From: Acidobacteriota bacterium
GTDB taxonomy: Bacteria; Acidobacteriota; Thermoanaerobaculia; Thermoanaerobaculales; Sulfomarinibacteraceae
Length of the DNA: 48,555 nucleotides
Assembly (NCBI GenBank): GCA_015493585.1
Contig: WGCW01000047.1
Coordinates: forward strand, 1 to 48,555
Reading direction: 5' to 3'
Both the position numbers and the translations under genes were made by a program. Shown here piece after piece: positions 10,565-19,084 of this stretch. Every line of letters starts with the position of its first letter. Within the stretch, counting starts at the first letter, position 1. Below the pieces are notes generated by a model. It saw only the letters and a list, made by a program, of their open reading frames with translations, made no database searches and was not told the DNA's origin.

Positions 10565-13032
10565 ACGTCCCCGTGCGGCGCCGGCCGGTGCGGGCTCTCC
10601 GGAAAGGGGTGGCGGCGTTCACCGGGCGCCGGCGGAGGCTCAGCGCCGCTGCCGGGATCATCCTGCTCGTGGCTGGCAGCGCGCTGAGCGTGTGCGTGGG
10701 ACTGAGGGCGCACTTTGCGTCTCCTCCACCGACGCTCCTGTTGCGGGATCGTCACGGACAATTCCTCGGCGAGATCGGGTCGAGCGATGCGGCAGGCTCC
10801 GGTTACTGGCCTTTGGCGGCTGTTCCCGCACGGGTTGCGGCCGCCTCGATTGCGGTCGAAGATCACCGTTTCTGGCACCATCCGGGTGTGGACATCGCCG
10901 CCATCGCACGGGCAGCGTGGCAGGACCTGCGCCACGGGCGGATCGTGTCGGGAGCGTCGACCCTTGCCATGCAGGTGGCGCGGATGCAGCGGCCGGGGCG
11001 GCGGACGCTGCTTCGTAAGGCCGTTGAAGCGCTGACCGCAATCGCGTTGACGGCGCGGTACGGGCGTGAGGCGGTGCTCAAGCAGTATCTGCGTATCGTG
11101 CCGTACGGGAATCAGGTCCACGGAATCGCCTATGCCGCGCGCCGGTACCTCGACAAGCCGGTCGCCGACCTGAGCTGGGCGGAGGTGGCGTTCTTAGCGG
11201 CGATTCCGCAGTCTCCCGCCCGGATGAACCCGCTCGATCCGTTGGGCCGCCGGCGGGCGATCAAACGTGGTGTCAGAATCTTGCAGCTTCTGAGGGCGGA
11301 GGGGAAGCTTTCGCAGCCGGACTACCGCCTGGCCCGCAGCCAGATCCGCGATATCCGGATCCCAGTGTGGGGGACGCGGCCGGAGGAGGCGCTGCACGCG
11401 GTGCTGCACCTCGAGCAGGTGCTCCGGCGCCGAAAGCTGCGGCAGCAGCATGCACAACGTCCCATCGTCACGACGACGATCGATCTTCAGCTCCAACGCC
11501 AGATCTCGTGGATGACGATCGATGCGTTGAGCCGGTGGGAACGGCTCGGGGCGGGCAATGCCGCGGTCGTGGTGGTTGACCGGCACACGTGGGGCGTACT
11601 CGCCTGGGTCGGTTCGAGCGATTATTTCGACACCCGGCATGCGGGTGCGATTGATTACGCCGAGGTGCCAAGATCGCCGGGCTCGACGCTGAAGCCGTTC
11701 ATCTACGCGACGGCGTTGGACCACGGCGTGATCACGGCGGCCACGGTGCTCGACGATCTGCACCGGGGCGCCGGTGGGATCGGGAACGCCGATTTCACCT
11801 TCATGGGGCCGATGCTTCCCCGCGTTGCTCTGGCGAACTCGCGCAACGTTCCGGCGGCAAATCTCCTGGCAGCGATCGGGCTCGATGCTGGCTACGACAT
11901 GCTGGGACGGTTGGGGCTTCACGACTGGTCCGTTCCAGCCGCCCACTGGGGCCTCGGGCTCGCCATCGGCAACATGCCGGTCACGCTCGAACACCTGATG
12001 ACGGCATACACGACCCTCGCGGGCGATGGCCGCCTCCGGCGCCTGAGCTGGCTCCGGGATGATCCCGCGCCGTGTGGGAAACGGATCTTCTCGGAAGATA
12101 CGGTGCGGCAGATCACCCTGTTTCTTTCAGATCCGATGGCAAGGTTGCCGACCTTCCAGCGGATGGGAAGCCTGGAGTACCCCTTCCCGGTTGCAGCCAA
12201 AACGGGGACATCATCGGGGTATCACGACGCGTGGACGGTCGCGTGGTCGAGGCGGTACCTGGTTGGCGCCTGGGTTGGCGATCCTGGGTTCCGGCCGATG
12301 AATCACGTGACCGGCTCGAGCTCGGCGGCGGTCCTCGTGCATCGCGTGATGCTCCTGCTGAATCGGAGCGATGCAGACGGGCTGGAGGATGTTGGCTTTC
12401 CACCGCCACGGGGCTGGGTGCCGGTCCGGCTGTGCGCGCTGACCGGAAAGCTCGCCACGGCGGCGTGCGACCGTGTTGTGCAGGAGTATTTTCCTCCTGG
12501 GCGCGCCCCGCACGAACGGTGCCGCGTCCACCGGCGCCTTGCCATCGACACGCGCAACGGGCTCCTGGCCAGCTCGCGCACGCCTCCGGAGGATACCGAG
12601 GTGCGGACCTTTACCGATCTCGGACCGAAGTACGCCGAATGGCAGATGTCCGCACATTTGCCACGGCCTCCAACCGAAGTGAGTCCGTTGGGTGCCGGGA
12701 AGATGGCCCTCCGTGTGGCCAGGGCACCGGTGGGAACACACCGGTGGACGGCCGCGGCTCGGGCGCAGCGGGTCGAGATCGTCCGCCCCGAGCGCGGGCT
12801 TCGGGTGATTCGGGATCCTGAAACGCCTCCGCGTTTCGCCACGCTCAATCTGGAAGCGGTGGTCGATCCGCCGTCGGAACAGCTGCTTTGGATCGTCGAT
12901 GGGAAGCCGTTCAAGCTCGTGGACTACCCGTACGCCGTCTCATGGCCACTTGCTCCCGGCGCGCACACGATCCAGGCTGAGATCCCCTTCACGAGCATCC
13001 GCGCCGCTGCCGTCCGGATTGAGGTGTATTGA
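10561..13032 (+). CDS. pbpC: Penicillin-binding protein 1C (glycosyltransferase/transpeptidase)
   Basis: Bifunctional class A peptidoglycan synthase, 823 residues from GTG 10561. That start overlaps the upstream stop as GTGA and has AAGGGAG ten bases before it; an in-frame ATG at 10525 lies inside the A2M gene and is less likely. An N-terminal membrane anchor (about residues 28-48) is followed by the GT51 domain with catalytic Glu100 in EDHRFWHHPGVD and the GASTLAMQ motif. The transpeptidase domain has Ser375 in STLK, SRN at 427-429 and KTG at 547-549, so all catalytic motifs are intact. The last 90 or so residues match the PBP1C C-terminal beta domain (PERGLRVIRDPE, LLWIVDGKPF). It polymerises and cross-links glycan strands in the periplasm. 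Coupling to the alpha-2-macroglobulin gene supports a repair and defence role. Confidence 0.95.
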   Translation: MNVPVRRRPVRALRKGVAAFTGRRRRLSAAAGIILLVAGSALSVCVGLRAHFASPPPTLLLRDRHGQFLGEIGSSDAAGSGYWPLAAVPARVAAASIAVEDHRFWHHPGVDIAAIARAAWQDLRHGRIVSGASTLAMQVARMQRPGRRTLLRKAVEALTAIALTARYGREAVLKQYLRIVPYGNQVHGIAYAARRYLDKPVADLSWAEVAFLAAIPQSPARMNPLDPLGRRRAIKRGVRILQLLRAEGKLSQPDYRLARSQIRDIRIPVWGTRPEEALHAVLHLEQVLRRRKLRQQHAQRPIVTTTIDLQLQRQISWMTIDALSRWERLGAGNAAVVVVDRHTWGVLAWVGSSDYFDTRHAGAIDYAEVPRSPGSTLKPFIYATALDHGVITAATVLDDLHRGAGGIGNADFTFMGPMLPRVALANSRNVPAANLLAAIGLDAGYDMLGRLGLHDWSVPAAHWGLGLAIGNMPVTLEHLMTAYTTLAGDGRLRRLSWLRDDPAPCGKRIFSEDTVRQITLFLSDPMARLPTFQRMGSLEYPFPVAAKTGTSSGYHDAWTVAWSRRYLVGAWVGDPGFRPMNHVTGSSSAAVLVHRVMLLLNRSDADGLEDVGFPPPRGWVPVRLCALTGKLATAACDRVVQEYFPPGRAPHERCRVHRRLAIDTRNGLLASSRTPPEDTEVRTFTDLGPKYAEWQMSAHLPRPPTEVSPLGAGKMALRVARAPVGTHRWTAAARAQRVEIVRPERGLRVIRDPETPPRFATLNLEAVVDPPSEQLLWIVDGKPFKLVDYPYAVSWPLAPGAHTIQAEIPFTSIRAAAVRIEVY

Positions 13033-13094
13033 CCCGGATTGTGCTGCCGGTTCCCCCGCCTGACGGGGCGAAGATGCGCCGCACCGCTCGTGCT

Positions 13095-14756
13095 TCAACG
13101 ATGCGTCTGCGGCGCCGGAGAGACCGGAACAGCGGACGCTTCGAGCGCGGCAGCCGCGGCTGCGGCCCTGGCGTTTTTCAGGTTGGCCTCGATGATTGTG
13201 TTGTCAGGCAGAAGCTGATGAGACCGCTCAAACACGGTTGCCGCATCGGCGAACCGCTGCATCCGGTAGAGCGTCACACCGACGAGATCGAGCAACGCTG
13301 GATCGTTCGGGGTTTGAGCCGCCTGGGCATGGAACGCCTTCAGGGCTGCGCCGAGACGCCCCTGATGCAGCAGGAGTAACCCCTGCAGGATGGTGCGTCC
13401 TTCGGCGCCGGTTGCGGTCGTATCGAGGAGCCGTTGGGCTTTGGCGTTGAGGCCGTTCTGAATCAGCGCGAGGGCGAGCGATGCCGTGACATCGGGCGGG
13501 TTGAACTTTCCCTCGACGGCCGTTTCAAGATGGGGGAGGGCATCGGCAGCCTTGCCGAGAGCGAGGAGCGCCTGGCCAGTTCTGGCCTCGAGCTGAGGGT
13601 CGTCTTCGAGCAGGTTGGCAGCAGATTGAAAGGCGGCAAGAGCATCCTTTGAACGCCCCTTCGCAAGGAGGAGCTCGCCGTAGGCGAGCTGCGCTTCGGG
13701 CAGGAGCGGGTTCTCCTCGAGCGCCCGCGCAAGCTCCTTGAGCGCCCGGTCATTCTGGTGCATCTTCGCATCGAGGAGGCCCAGCGATGCCCACGCGCGA
13801 TCGGAATGGGGGTGAGCGTCTGTCAGTTGACGAAAGACGTCGCGGGCCGCGGAGAGCTTGCCCATGGCCAGATAGGTTTCACCGAGGCGGAGTTGCAGCT
13901 CGAGATTGTTCTCCTGATAACTGAGCGCGCTCTTCAATGCAAACTCGGCCTCGGTCCACCGTCCGGCACGGATCGCGGCCTCGGCGAGGAGCTCAAGAGC
14001 GGCAACGTTGGCCGGCTGACGGTCGACCGCCTTTCGAAGGAGCTGGAGGCTGGTTTCAACGTCACCCTGATCGAGCAGCCTGTTCGCCCTGAGCACCAGT
14101 TGGGGAACCGAGAGTGTGGAGGTTTCCTCAGACTGTGAGGAGGGTGTGGCAGGGCCTCCGGTCGCCGCATTGATGCTTTGCTGCAGCCTGGCCGCCTCTT
14201 CCTTGCGGCCCATCTTCTCGAGGATGGCGGTTTCCAGCGGCAGCAGACGGCCATCTGTGGGATAGAACTGCCGGAGATTCTTGACGTCGGCAAGCGCACC
14301 CTCGAGGTCATTGCCGCTCTGCAACCGTTGCTGGATCGAATCGATGGTCGCTTCGAGGTCCGGTGGCGGTGGCGCCGAGCCGGGAACCGGGCCAGAGGCC
14401 GTTTCCTGCTTGATCGTGTCGAAGAGTTGGAGGAACTCCTTGGTGTAGTAGTCGGGAACGAGCGTCAGTCCGGGATCTTCCAGCAGCGCCGCCTTCAGGT
14501 GGGTGGCAACCGTATCGCGCCGGCCGAGGGCGAAGAGCGTCCAGGCGATTCGAACCTGGAGCTGAGCGCGATGGGTTGGATTATCGGTCTCTGCCAAGGC
14601 CTTCGTGTAGAGCCTGACGGCCTGCGAAAACTTGCCCTGGCGGTAGGCAGCGAGTGCCGCCTGCTCGCTCGGCGTTGGCTGATCGGCCCGCAGCGGGCCG
14701 GCAACGGTGAGTGCCAGCAACACGCACATGAGCGAAAGGACAAAGCCACGTTTCAT
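13095..14756 (-). CDS. Secreted tetratricopeptide-repeat protein
   Basis: Predicted 553-residue exported protein. The start at 14756 gives a clean signal peptide (MKRGFVLSLMCVLLALTVAG, then PLRADQ); the frame runs 23 codons further upstream, but those residues are charged and would bury the signal. After it come repeated 34-residue helical hairpins with TPR signatures, such as LYTKALAETDNPTHRAQLQ, AEFALKSALSYQENNLELQL, ALKELARALEENPLLPEAQL and AATVFERSHQLLPDNTIIE. The repeat count is about ten. There is no catalytic domain, and a low-complexity Ala-rich tail ends the protein. It is convergent with pbpC (62 bases between stops) and divergent from the pseudo-ABC operon (67 bases between starts). 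TPR proteins of this kind are protein-interaction scaffolds; the partner is unknown. A weak promoter-like TTGCCG-N17-TAGAGT sits immediately upstream and would leave almost no leader. Confidence 0.85.
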   Translation of the reverse strand: MKRGFVLSLMCVLLALTVAGPLRADQPTPSEQAALAAYRQGKFSQAVRLYTKALAETDNPTHRAQLQVRIAWTLFALGRRDTVATHLKAALLEDPGLTLVPDYYTKEFLQLFDTIKQETASGPVPGSAPPPPDLEATIDSIQQRLQSGNDLEGALADVKNLRQFYPTDGRLLPLETAILEKMGRKEEAARLQQSINAATGGPATPSSQSEETSTLSVPQLVLRANRLLDQGDVETSLQLLRKAVDRQPANVAALELLAEAAIRAGRWTEAEFALKSALSYQENNLELQLRLGETYLAMGKLSAARDVFRQLTDAHPHSDRAWASLGLLDAKMHQNDRALKELARALEENPLLPEAQLAYGELLLAKGRSKDALAAFQSAANLLEDDPQLEARTGQALLALGKAADALPHLETAVEGKFNPPDVTASLALALIQNGLNAKAQRLLDTTATGAEGRTILQGLLLLHQGRLGAALKAFHAQAAQTPNDPALLDLVGVTLYRMQRFADAATVFERSHQLLPDNTIIEANLKNARAAAAAAALEASAVPVSPAPQTHR

Positions 14757-14823
14757 GCCTCTGACTCTAGCGATCTCCCGCGCAAACGGCAAGCGCTGGC
14801 ACCTTGCGGACGGCCGGGGTACC

Positions 14824-15981
14824 ATGCGCGTGATGAGATCCGAGTGGGAGCTTGCCCTGGCCTGGATGGCGACACTGTTCCTGTCGTCGCTTCCGTGGTT
14901 GTTGCGATACCGTCCGCAGCTTGTCCCGATCGTTGCGGCCGCCGCTTTGCTGATGGAGGCTCCTTGGAGGATTCTGGGGCGTCACGCTGCGTTGCGAGCC
15001 TTTCTGATGGGGATGGCCGCTGCGGTCTTCATCGGGGTGGCCTCTGGGTGGAAGGTGCTGGGAGCGTGGATCGTACTGGGAGCGGTGATCGCCGCCGCCG
15101 CATTCGGGCTGGGCCGGCGCACACGGCCGAGGCCCGATGTTGCCGATGTTCTCATGATGGTGGGTTGGGGGGGTGCCTTTGCGGTGTTCCCCCTGGCCTT
15201 GTCGCAAGCCACAGGGGGATGGGTTGCGCCCTTGGTGCTGCTCCTTGCGGCGCGGCGCCTCGGCACGCTCGCCGTGCTTGGGCGCGGCGCTCGATCGGAT
15301 CCGCCGATCCCAGCGGCCGGCGAAAACCACGGGGATATCTTCATCGAGGGCGCTGTCCTGGCCGGCCGCGACCGGCTTCGCGCGTCGCTTCCGCTCGATC
15401 TTGTCATTGAACCGGGGGAGTCCGTTTCGATTCTCTGTGACGATCCGGAGGAGGCCGGGTTCCTCGCCATGACGTTCGCTGGGAGACGGGCGCCCGTCGA
15501 AGGCGGCATTCTCGCTGGGGGCCGGCCCGTTGGCGATGCCCCGGGCACGATCGCCGTCATCGCCCCGGGGGAGATGTTCATCCCCGGTGATCTCAATGAC
15601 AACCTGGCCGCCATGTGCACCGGGCCGCTGTCGAGCGGCGAGCTGGCGGCCGTTGAGGAGGCGTGTGCGCTCGGAGAGGTCCGGCGTCAGCTCGAGGGCC
15701 GGAGCATCGCGGCGGATGGCGCCCCTCTGAGTCTCTTTCACCGGATGCTGGTCCTGGCCGCACGCGTGATTCCATCGCACTACCGGATCGTTGTCGTTGA
15801 AGATCCACAGCCGTGGGTCAACAGTATCAGAGGGGAGATCTGGCGTTCCGCGGTGGTGCGGGCGTCGGTTGGACGCACGTCGGTCTGGGTGACGCCCGAC
15901 CGGCAGCTCGCCGTTCGGGCAGACAGGCAGTTTCTGTGGAGCCACGGAACGCTGCGTCCGGTTGAGGGGAGGCAAGGCTGA
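14824..15981 (+). CDS. Membrane-anchored degenerate ABC ATPase-like protein
   Basis: Predicted 385 residues. Residues 10-155 hold about five or six hydrophobic segments; residues 170-385 follow the order of an ABC-exporter nucleotide-binding domain, but every catalytic motif is eroded. The strand before the P-loop is kept (LDLVIEPGESVSIL), yet Walker A is replaced by CDDPEEAG (205-212) with no GKS/T. The Q-loop position reads IAPGEMFI, the LSGGQ signature reads PLSLFH (301-306), Walker B reads IVVVED (322-327, Glu-Asp instead of Asp-Glu), and the switch His is replaced in VTPDRQLAVRADRQF (Pro358). The frame is uninterrupted, so this looks like selected loss of ATPase chemistry, not decay. ATG 14824 is the likely start; ATG 14833 is possible. 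The stop overlaps the next start by one base. Function unknown; a regulatory or structural role is an inference. Confidence 0.8.
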   Translation: MRVMRSEWELALAWMATLFLSSLPWLLRYRPQLVPIVAAAALLMEAPWRILGRHAALRAFLMGMAAAVFIGVASGWKVLGAWIVLGAVIAAAAFGLGRRTRPRPDVADVLMMVGWGGAFAVFPLALSQATGGWVAPLVLLLAARRLGTLAVLGRGARSDPPIPAAGENHGDIFIEGAVLAGRDRLRASLPLDLVIEPGESVSILCDDPEEAGFLAMTFAGRRAPVEGGILAGGRPVGDAPGTIAVIAPGEMFIPGDLNDNLAAMCTGPLSSGELAAVEEACALGEVRRQLEGRSIAADGAPLSLFHRMLVLAARVIPSHYRIVVVEDPQPWVNSIRGEIWRSAVVRASVGRTSVWVTPDRQLAVRADRQFLWSHGTLRPVEGRQG

Positions 15982-16259
15982 TGGGGCATTTTTTGGGAGG
16001 ATCGGCGCCCGCCATGGTCCGGCAGATCGGCGAGGGGTACGTCACGCCGAACGCCGTGATGCTGAAAAAGTTCACCCGGGCAGAGCTTCATGCGCTCCAA
16101 GTCGAGCTCGAGAAGAAACTGCGCGAAGCGAGGGGTGAGATCGTCGATCTTTCCGACATCGAGTCGATTCAGCAGAAGAACCGGCGAATGTCACGGCTCG
16201 TGGGCGCCCTGCGCGTCATCCGTGCGGCGGCAACGGGCGGGCACGGGCCCCTCGCGTGA
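15981..16259 (+). CDS. Small coiled-coil protein of unknown function
   Basis: Predicted 92-residue soluble protein. The start is the ATG overlapping the preceding TGA by one base, with GAGGGGAGG about nine bases upstream, a strong ribosome-binding site. The first 27 residues are Gly-rich and uncharged; from residue 30 (KKFTRAELHALQVELEKKLREA) to about 85 the protein is a charged amphipathic helix with heptad-like leucines, then a short Ala/Gly tail. There is no Cys and no catalytic signature. I recognise no family. Its stop overlaps the GTG of the next gene in GTGA, so it is made together with the degenerate ABC protein before it and the toroid protein after it. A bridging or oligomerising role is inferred only from the coiled coil. 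Confidence 0.7.
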   Translation: MGHFLGGSAPAMVRQIGEGYVTPNAVMLKKFTRAELHALQVELEKKLREARGEIVDLSDIESIQQKNRRMSRLVGALRVIRAAATGGHGPLA

Positions 16260-17215
16260 CGGCAGCCCGGTCCTGGTGGGAGGCGCTCCGGGCGGACCCA
16301 GTTGCGTGGCTGCTTGACGAGGCCGCGGCCAATGTCGTGTGGCGGGTTCTGGTCGAGCTGTTCGAACGCCCGCAGGACAGCCTGGCGGTGCGCCGTGCCC
16401 GCAGCGGTGCCAATGTATGTGAACCGGTTGCCACGCTGCTCGAACCGCTGTTGCCGGACGGGACGTGGGATCGCATGAGGATGGCACAGGATCATCCGGC
16501 GCCACGGGAGCGTTTCGTGATCGCCGTCCAGTCGGGAGCCGATCCTGAGGATCCGCGTCTCCATGCAGCAGCGGAACGGTTCCTGGACAGCGATTTTCTC
16601 GATCATGAACCGTGCTCCGTAGCCCGGGATCTCCAGGCGTTTCGCACACTCGGGTGGGATCACGACCTCCGCTTTGAGGAACGTCTGGCGTGGCTCATGG
16701 AAGAAGCTCCGCGCTCCCCTGGTGGTGGGTGGGCCTGTCACGACCGGGACCACGGGGGAGGTCCGAACGGCTGCGCCGTGACGGCCGCCGCCCTCTTGGG
16801 TACGGCAGGCCGGGAGGTCGACGGCCGGTTCGGCGCGGTCCGCCAGAGGGCGTCGGGCGTTCTCATCGGCGAGCTCGATGTGCAATCACGAACGCGCGAC
16901 GGCAGATGGGGCCGTGCCGGACATCCAAACCTCGACCGGACGGATCGGGTCGAGGTTCTCTGGGCCTTGGCGCGCGCCGGGATCCCGTACGATCCACGGA
17001 TGCGGGAGGCACTGGCCCAGTTGCAGGCAGATCAGAACGCCGAAGGACGCTGGACGCTGGAGATCGAGCCGCCATCCGGAGGGGCCGGTGAGCGGTGCGG
17101 CCAGCCGTCCCGTTGGATCACGTTGCACGCGTTGGTGGCGTTGAAAGCCTATGCCGTGCCCGCCGGGCTGCCACGTCTGTATCCCGGGGCGGTGCCGGCC
17201 GGTGAACCCGCCTGA
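16256..17215 (+). CDS. Prenyltransferase/squalene-oxidase-repeat-like alpha-alpha toroid protein
   Basis: Predicted 319 residues, starting at GTG 16256 in a GTGA overlap with the small coiled-coil gene. The opening (WWEALRADPVAWLLDEAA..VVWRVLVELF) and the later 'ALAQLQADQNAEGRWTLE' and 'GRWGRAGHPNLDRTDRVEV' segments resemble the QW-type repeats of terpene-cyclase-like alpha/alpha toroids found in bacterial proteins with prenyltransferase/squalene-oxidase repeats. A Gly/His-rich stretch (GGGWACHDRDHGGGPNGC) lies in the middle. I see neither the DxDD motif of class II cyclases nor a signal peptide, so a cyclase reaction cannot be claimed. It closes a tightly coupled three-gene operon and is convergent with the ferredoxin gene, 11 bases away. 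Function unknown. Confidence 0.7.
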   Translation: MTAARSWWEALRADPVAWLLDEAAANVVWRVLVELFERPQDSLAVRRARSGANVCEPVATLLEPLLPDGTWDRMRMAQDHPAPRERFVIAVQSGADPEDPRLHAAAERFLDSDFLDHEPCSVARDLQAFRTLGWDHDLRFEERLAWLMEEAPRSPGGGWACHDRDHGGGPNGCAVTAAALLGTAGREVDGRFGAVRQRASGVLIGELDVQSRTRDGRWGRAGHPNLDRTDRVEVLWALARAGIPYDPRMREALAQLQADQNAEGRWTLEIEPPSGGAGERCGQPSRWITLHALVALKAYAVPAGLPRLYPGAVPAGEPA

Positions 17216-17226
17216 TGCAACCTCGC

Positions 17227-17835
17227 TTACCCTGCGAGATACTCATCTTTGGGAATGCGGATGTTCGGAACGAGATCGCGTTCCGGAACGACGGAGATCG
17301 CCTTTGGCATTTCGGGGCACGCGTACTCGCACAGCCCGCAACCGGTACAGTGGACATTGGAGACGACGGGGCGAGAGCCCGCGAGAACGATCGCGTCTCC
17401 GGGGAAAGGGCAGGCCTTGAAGCAGATGGTGCACGATTCACCCTTGAAGGTGACGCATCGTCTGATATCGACCTTGGCGACCCCCATCCGGACGGCGGAT
17501 GGCGAGGGGAGCGCGGTCAAGGCACCGTCGGTGCAGGATGCGATACATGGCAGATCCGGACACATGTAGCACGGTTTGGAAGAGGGGTCGATGGCGGGGA
17601 TGGCCTTCCCCTCGCTGATCTCAACGATCACGATGCTGTCCATCGGACAGGCCGGGACGCAGTCGCCACAGCCGGTGCATGCGTCGAGGAAAGCCCCGTC
17701 TGGGACGAGCGCTCCGGGAGGGCGGAGCATCCGCACGGGATTGGGTTTGCGTGCCGTTCTCAAGGAATCGCCGACGTCGCGGAAGAACTCGGTCCACATC
17801 GTCAGCAGGTCACGGCGGGAACGTTTCTTGTTCAT
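17227..17835 (-). CDS. Four-cluster 4Fe-4S ferredoxin-type protein (MauM/NapG-like)
   Basis: Predicted 202 residues, starting at ATG 17835, which overlaps the ThiI stop as ATGA; a longer frame from 17880 lies inside thiI and is unlikely. Four cysteine clusters are visible in order: CTGCGDCVPACP, CYMCPDLPCIASC, CVTFKGESCTICFKACP and CTGCGLCEYACP, which could hold four [4Fe-4S] clusters. The spacing and the 'PPGALVPDGAFLDACTGCG' entry match NapF/NapG/MauM-type electron carriers. The N-terminus (MNKKRSRRDLLTMWTEFF) has RR but no following hydrophobic stretch, so I do not call a Tat signal; it is probably cytoplasmic. The coupling to thiI suggests it may deliver electrons to a sulfur-transfer step, but that link is inferred from position alone. 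Confidence 0.9.
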   Translation of the reverse strand: MNKKRSRRDLLTMWTEFFRDVGDSLRTARKPNPVRMLRPPGALVPDGAFLDACTGCGDCVPACPMDSIVIVEISEGKAIPAIDPSSKPCYMCPDLPCIASCTDGALTALPSPSAVRMGVAKVDIRRCVTFKGESCTICFKACPFPGDAIVLAGSRPVVSNVHCTGCGLCEYACPEMPKAISVVPERDLVPNIRIPKDEYLAG

Positions 17836-19052
17836 ATCCGCCGCTCCAGCGCTTCGGGGGGGATCGGGATCCGTTCCCACGAAGCGGCCTCATCGATCCG
17901 TTCGATCCCGGCGTCTCTGACGGCCGCCTCCGTCAGGGCTTTGACATCGAGCACGCTCTCCACCGTTTCGAGCTCTTCAGCGGAGGTACGGGTCTCGGGA
18001 TGATCAGGGACGAAGTACGTACAGCAATCGATGTGCGGTTGGATGGAAACGTCGTACGTTCCCGCACGGCGCGCCAGCGTCACGATCTCCTGCTTGTCCA
18101 ACCCGATCAGGGGGCGAAAGACGGGAAGCTCGATGGCGCTCTGGACAGCCGTCAGGTTCTCAACGGTTTGTGAGGCGACCTGGCCGAGCGATTCGCCGGT
18201 GATCAGGGCGCGTGTCCGGAAGTTTCTCGCGAATGCCTGACCGATGCGCATCATGAACCGGCGGTAGAGCAGAATTCTGAACGATTCGGGGCACCGGTCA
18301 ACGATCTCCTTCTGGATTGGAAGGAGCGGAACCATGACGAGCCGTGCCCGGCCCTGGTACAGGTTGAGGATGCGAACCAGCTCCCGGACCTTTTCCAGAC
18401 TGGCTGGATCAGTTGCCGGAACCGAGTGAAAGTGCACAAAGTCAAGCCGCATCCCGCGTTTCATCATCAGGTAGGCTGCGACGGGTGAGTCGATCCCACC
18501 CGAGAGCATGCACAGGCCACGCCCTCCCGTACCAGTGGGCAGCCCTCCGGGGCCGGGCACCCGGACCATCCAGATCCAGAAACCGTTCCGGTCAAGCAGG
18601 AGGTGGATCGTCAGATCGGGGTTGGTCAGATCGACCGGCCATCCTGTCAGGTCTTGCACGGCGCCGCCGGCCTCCCGTTCGATCTCCACCGAGGTCATGG
18701 GGAAGCTCTTGTCGGACCGGATGCACCTGACGGCAAACGAACGGGGTGAGAATGCCGGGACTCTCCTGCCAAGCTCGGCGATGACATCCTCAAGGTCATA
18801 CCCGGCGTGGTGAACGGGGAGGATCGCACTGAGCCCGAAGACCGTCGAAAGCCGCCGCGCCGCCTCGCCAAACGGCACCGGCTCTGAGAAGGTCACGAGG
18901 AGCCGCCATGCCGGACGGCTCAGACCTGCCACGGGCAAACCCGCCAGTGCGCGGTTTGCGTTCGCGGTCAACCGCCGCTCGAACCAGCGCCGGTTGCCGC
19001 CTTTCAGACTGACCTCGTGGGTCGTCGCGATGATTCGCCTTACCTTCGTCAC
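17832..19052 (-). CDS. thiI: ThiI-type tRNA 4-thiouridine / thiazole sulfurtransferase, rhodanese-less
   Basis: Predicted 406 residues from GTG 19052. The N-terminus (THEVSLKGGNRRWFERRL) fits the ferredoxin-like domain of ThiI, followed by a THUMP domain and then the PP-loop pyrophosphatase domain with SGGIDSPVAAYLMMKRG near residue 205 and the downstream GESLGQVASQT segment. These activate uridine 8 of tRNA with ATP before sulfur insertion. The protein ends about 60 residues after a DCCTYFVPDHPET segment, so the C-terminal rhodanese domain of enterobacterial ThiI, which carries the persulfide Cys, is absent. That matches the shorter type known in Gram-positive bacteria and archaea. The start has a poor ribosome-binding site. 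It lies 32 bases after the site-2 protease stop and overlaps the ferredoxin gene. Confidence 0.92.
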   Translation of the reverse strand: MTKVRRIIATTHEVSLKGGNRRWFERRLTANANRALAGLPVAGLSRPAWRLLVTFSEPVPFGEAARRLSTVFGLSAILPVHHAGYDLEDVIAELGRRVPAFSPRSFAVRCIRSDKSFPMTSVEIEREAGGAVQDLTGWPVDLTNPDLTIHLLLDRNGFWIWMVRVPGPGGLPTGTGGRGLCMLSGGIDSPVAAYLMMKRGMRLDFVHFHSVPATDPASLEKVRELVRILNLYQGRARLVMVPLLPIQKEIVDRCPESFRILLYRRFMMRIGQAFARNFRTRALITGESLGQVASQTVENLTAVQSAIELPVFRPLIGLDKQEIVTLARRAGTYDVSIQPHIDCCTYFVPDHPETRTSAEELETVESVLDVKALTEAAVRDAGIERIDEAASWERIPIPPEALERRI

Positions 19053-19084
19053 GGGCGCAAGACTAACACGGGAGCGATTAAATC

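Noticed and set aside
13054-13068. Small hairpin CCCCG..CGGGG between the convergent pbpC and TPR genes as a shared terminator
   Set aside because: The stem is only five bases and no T-run follows on either strand.
16256-17215. Squalene-hopene or other class II terpene cyclase
   Set aside because: The protein is half the usual length and lacks a DxDD motif, so only the fold type is claimed.
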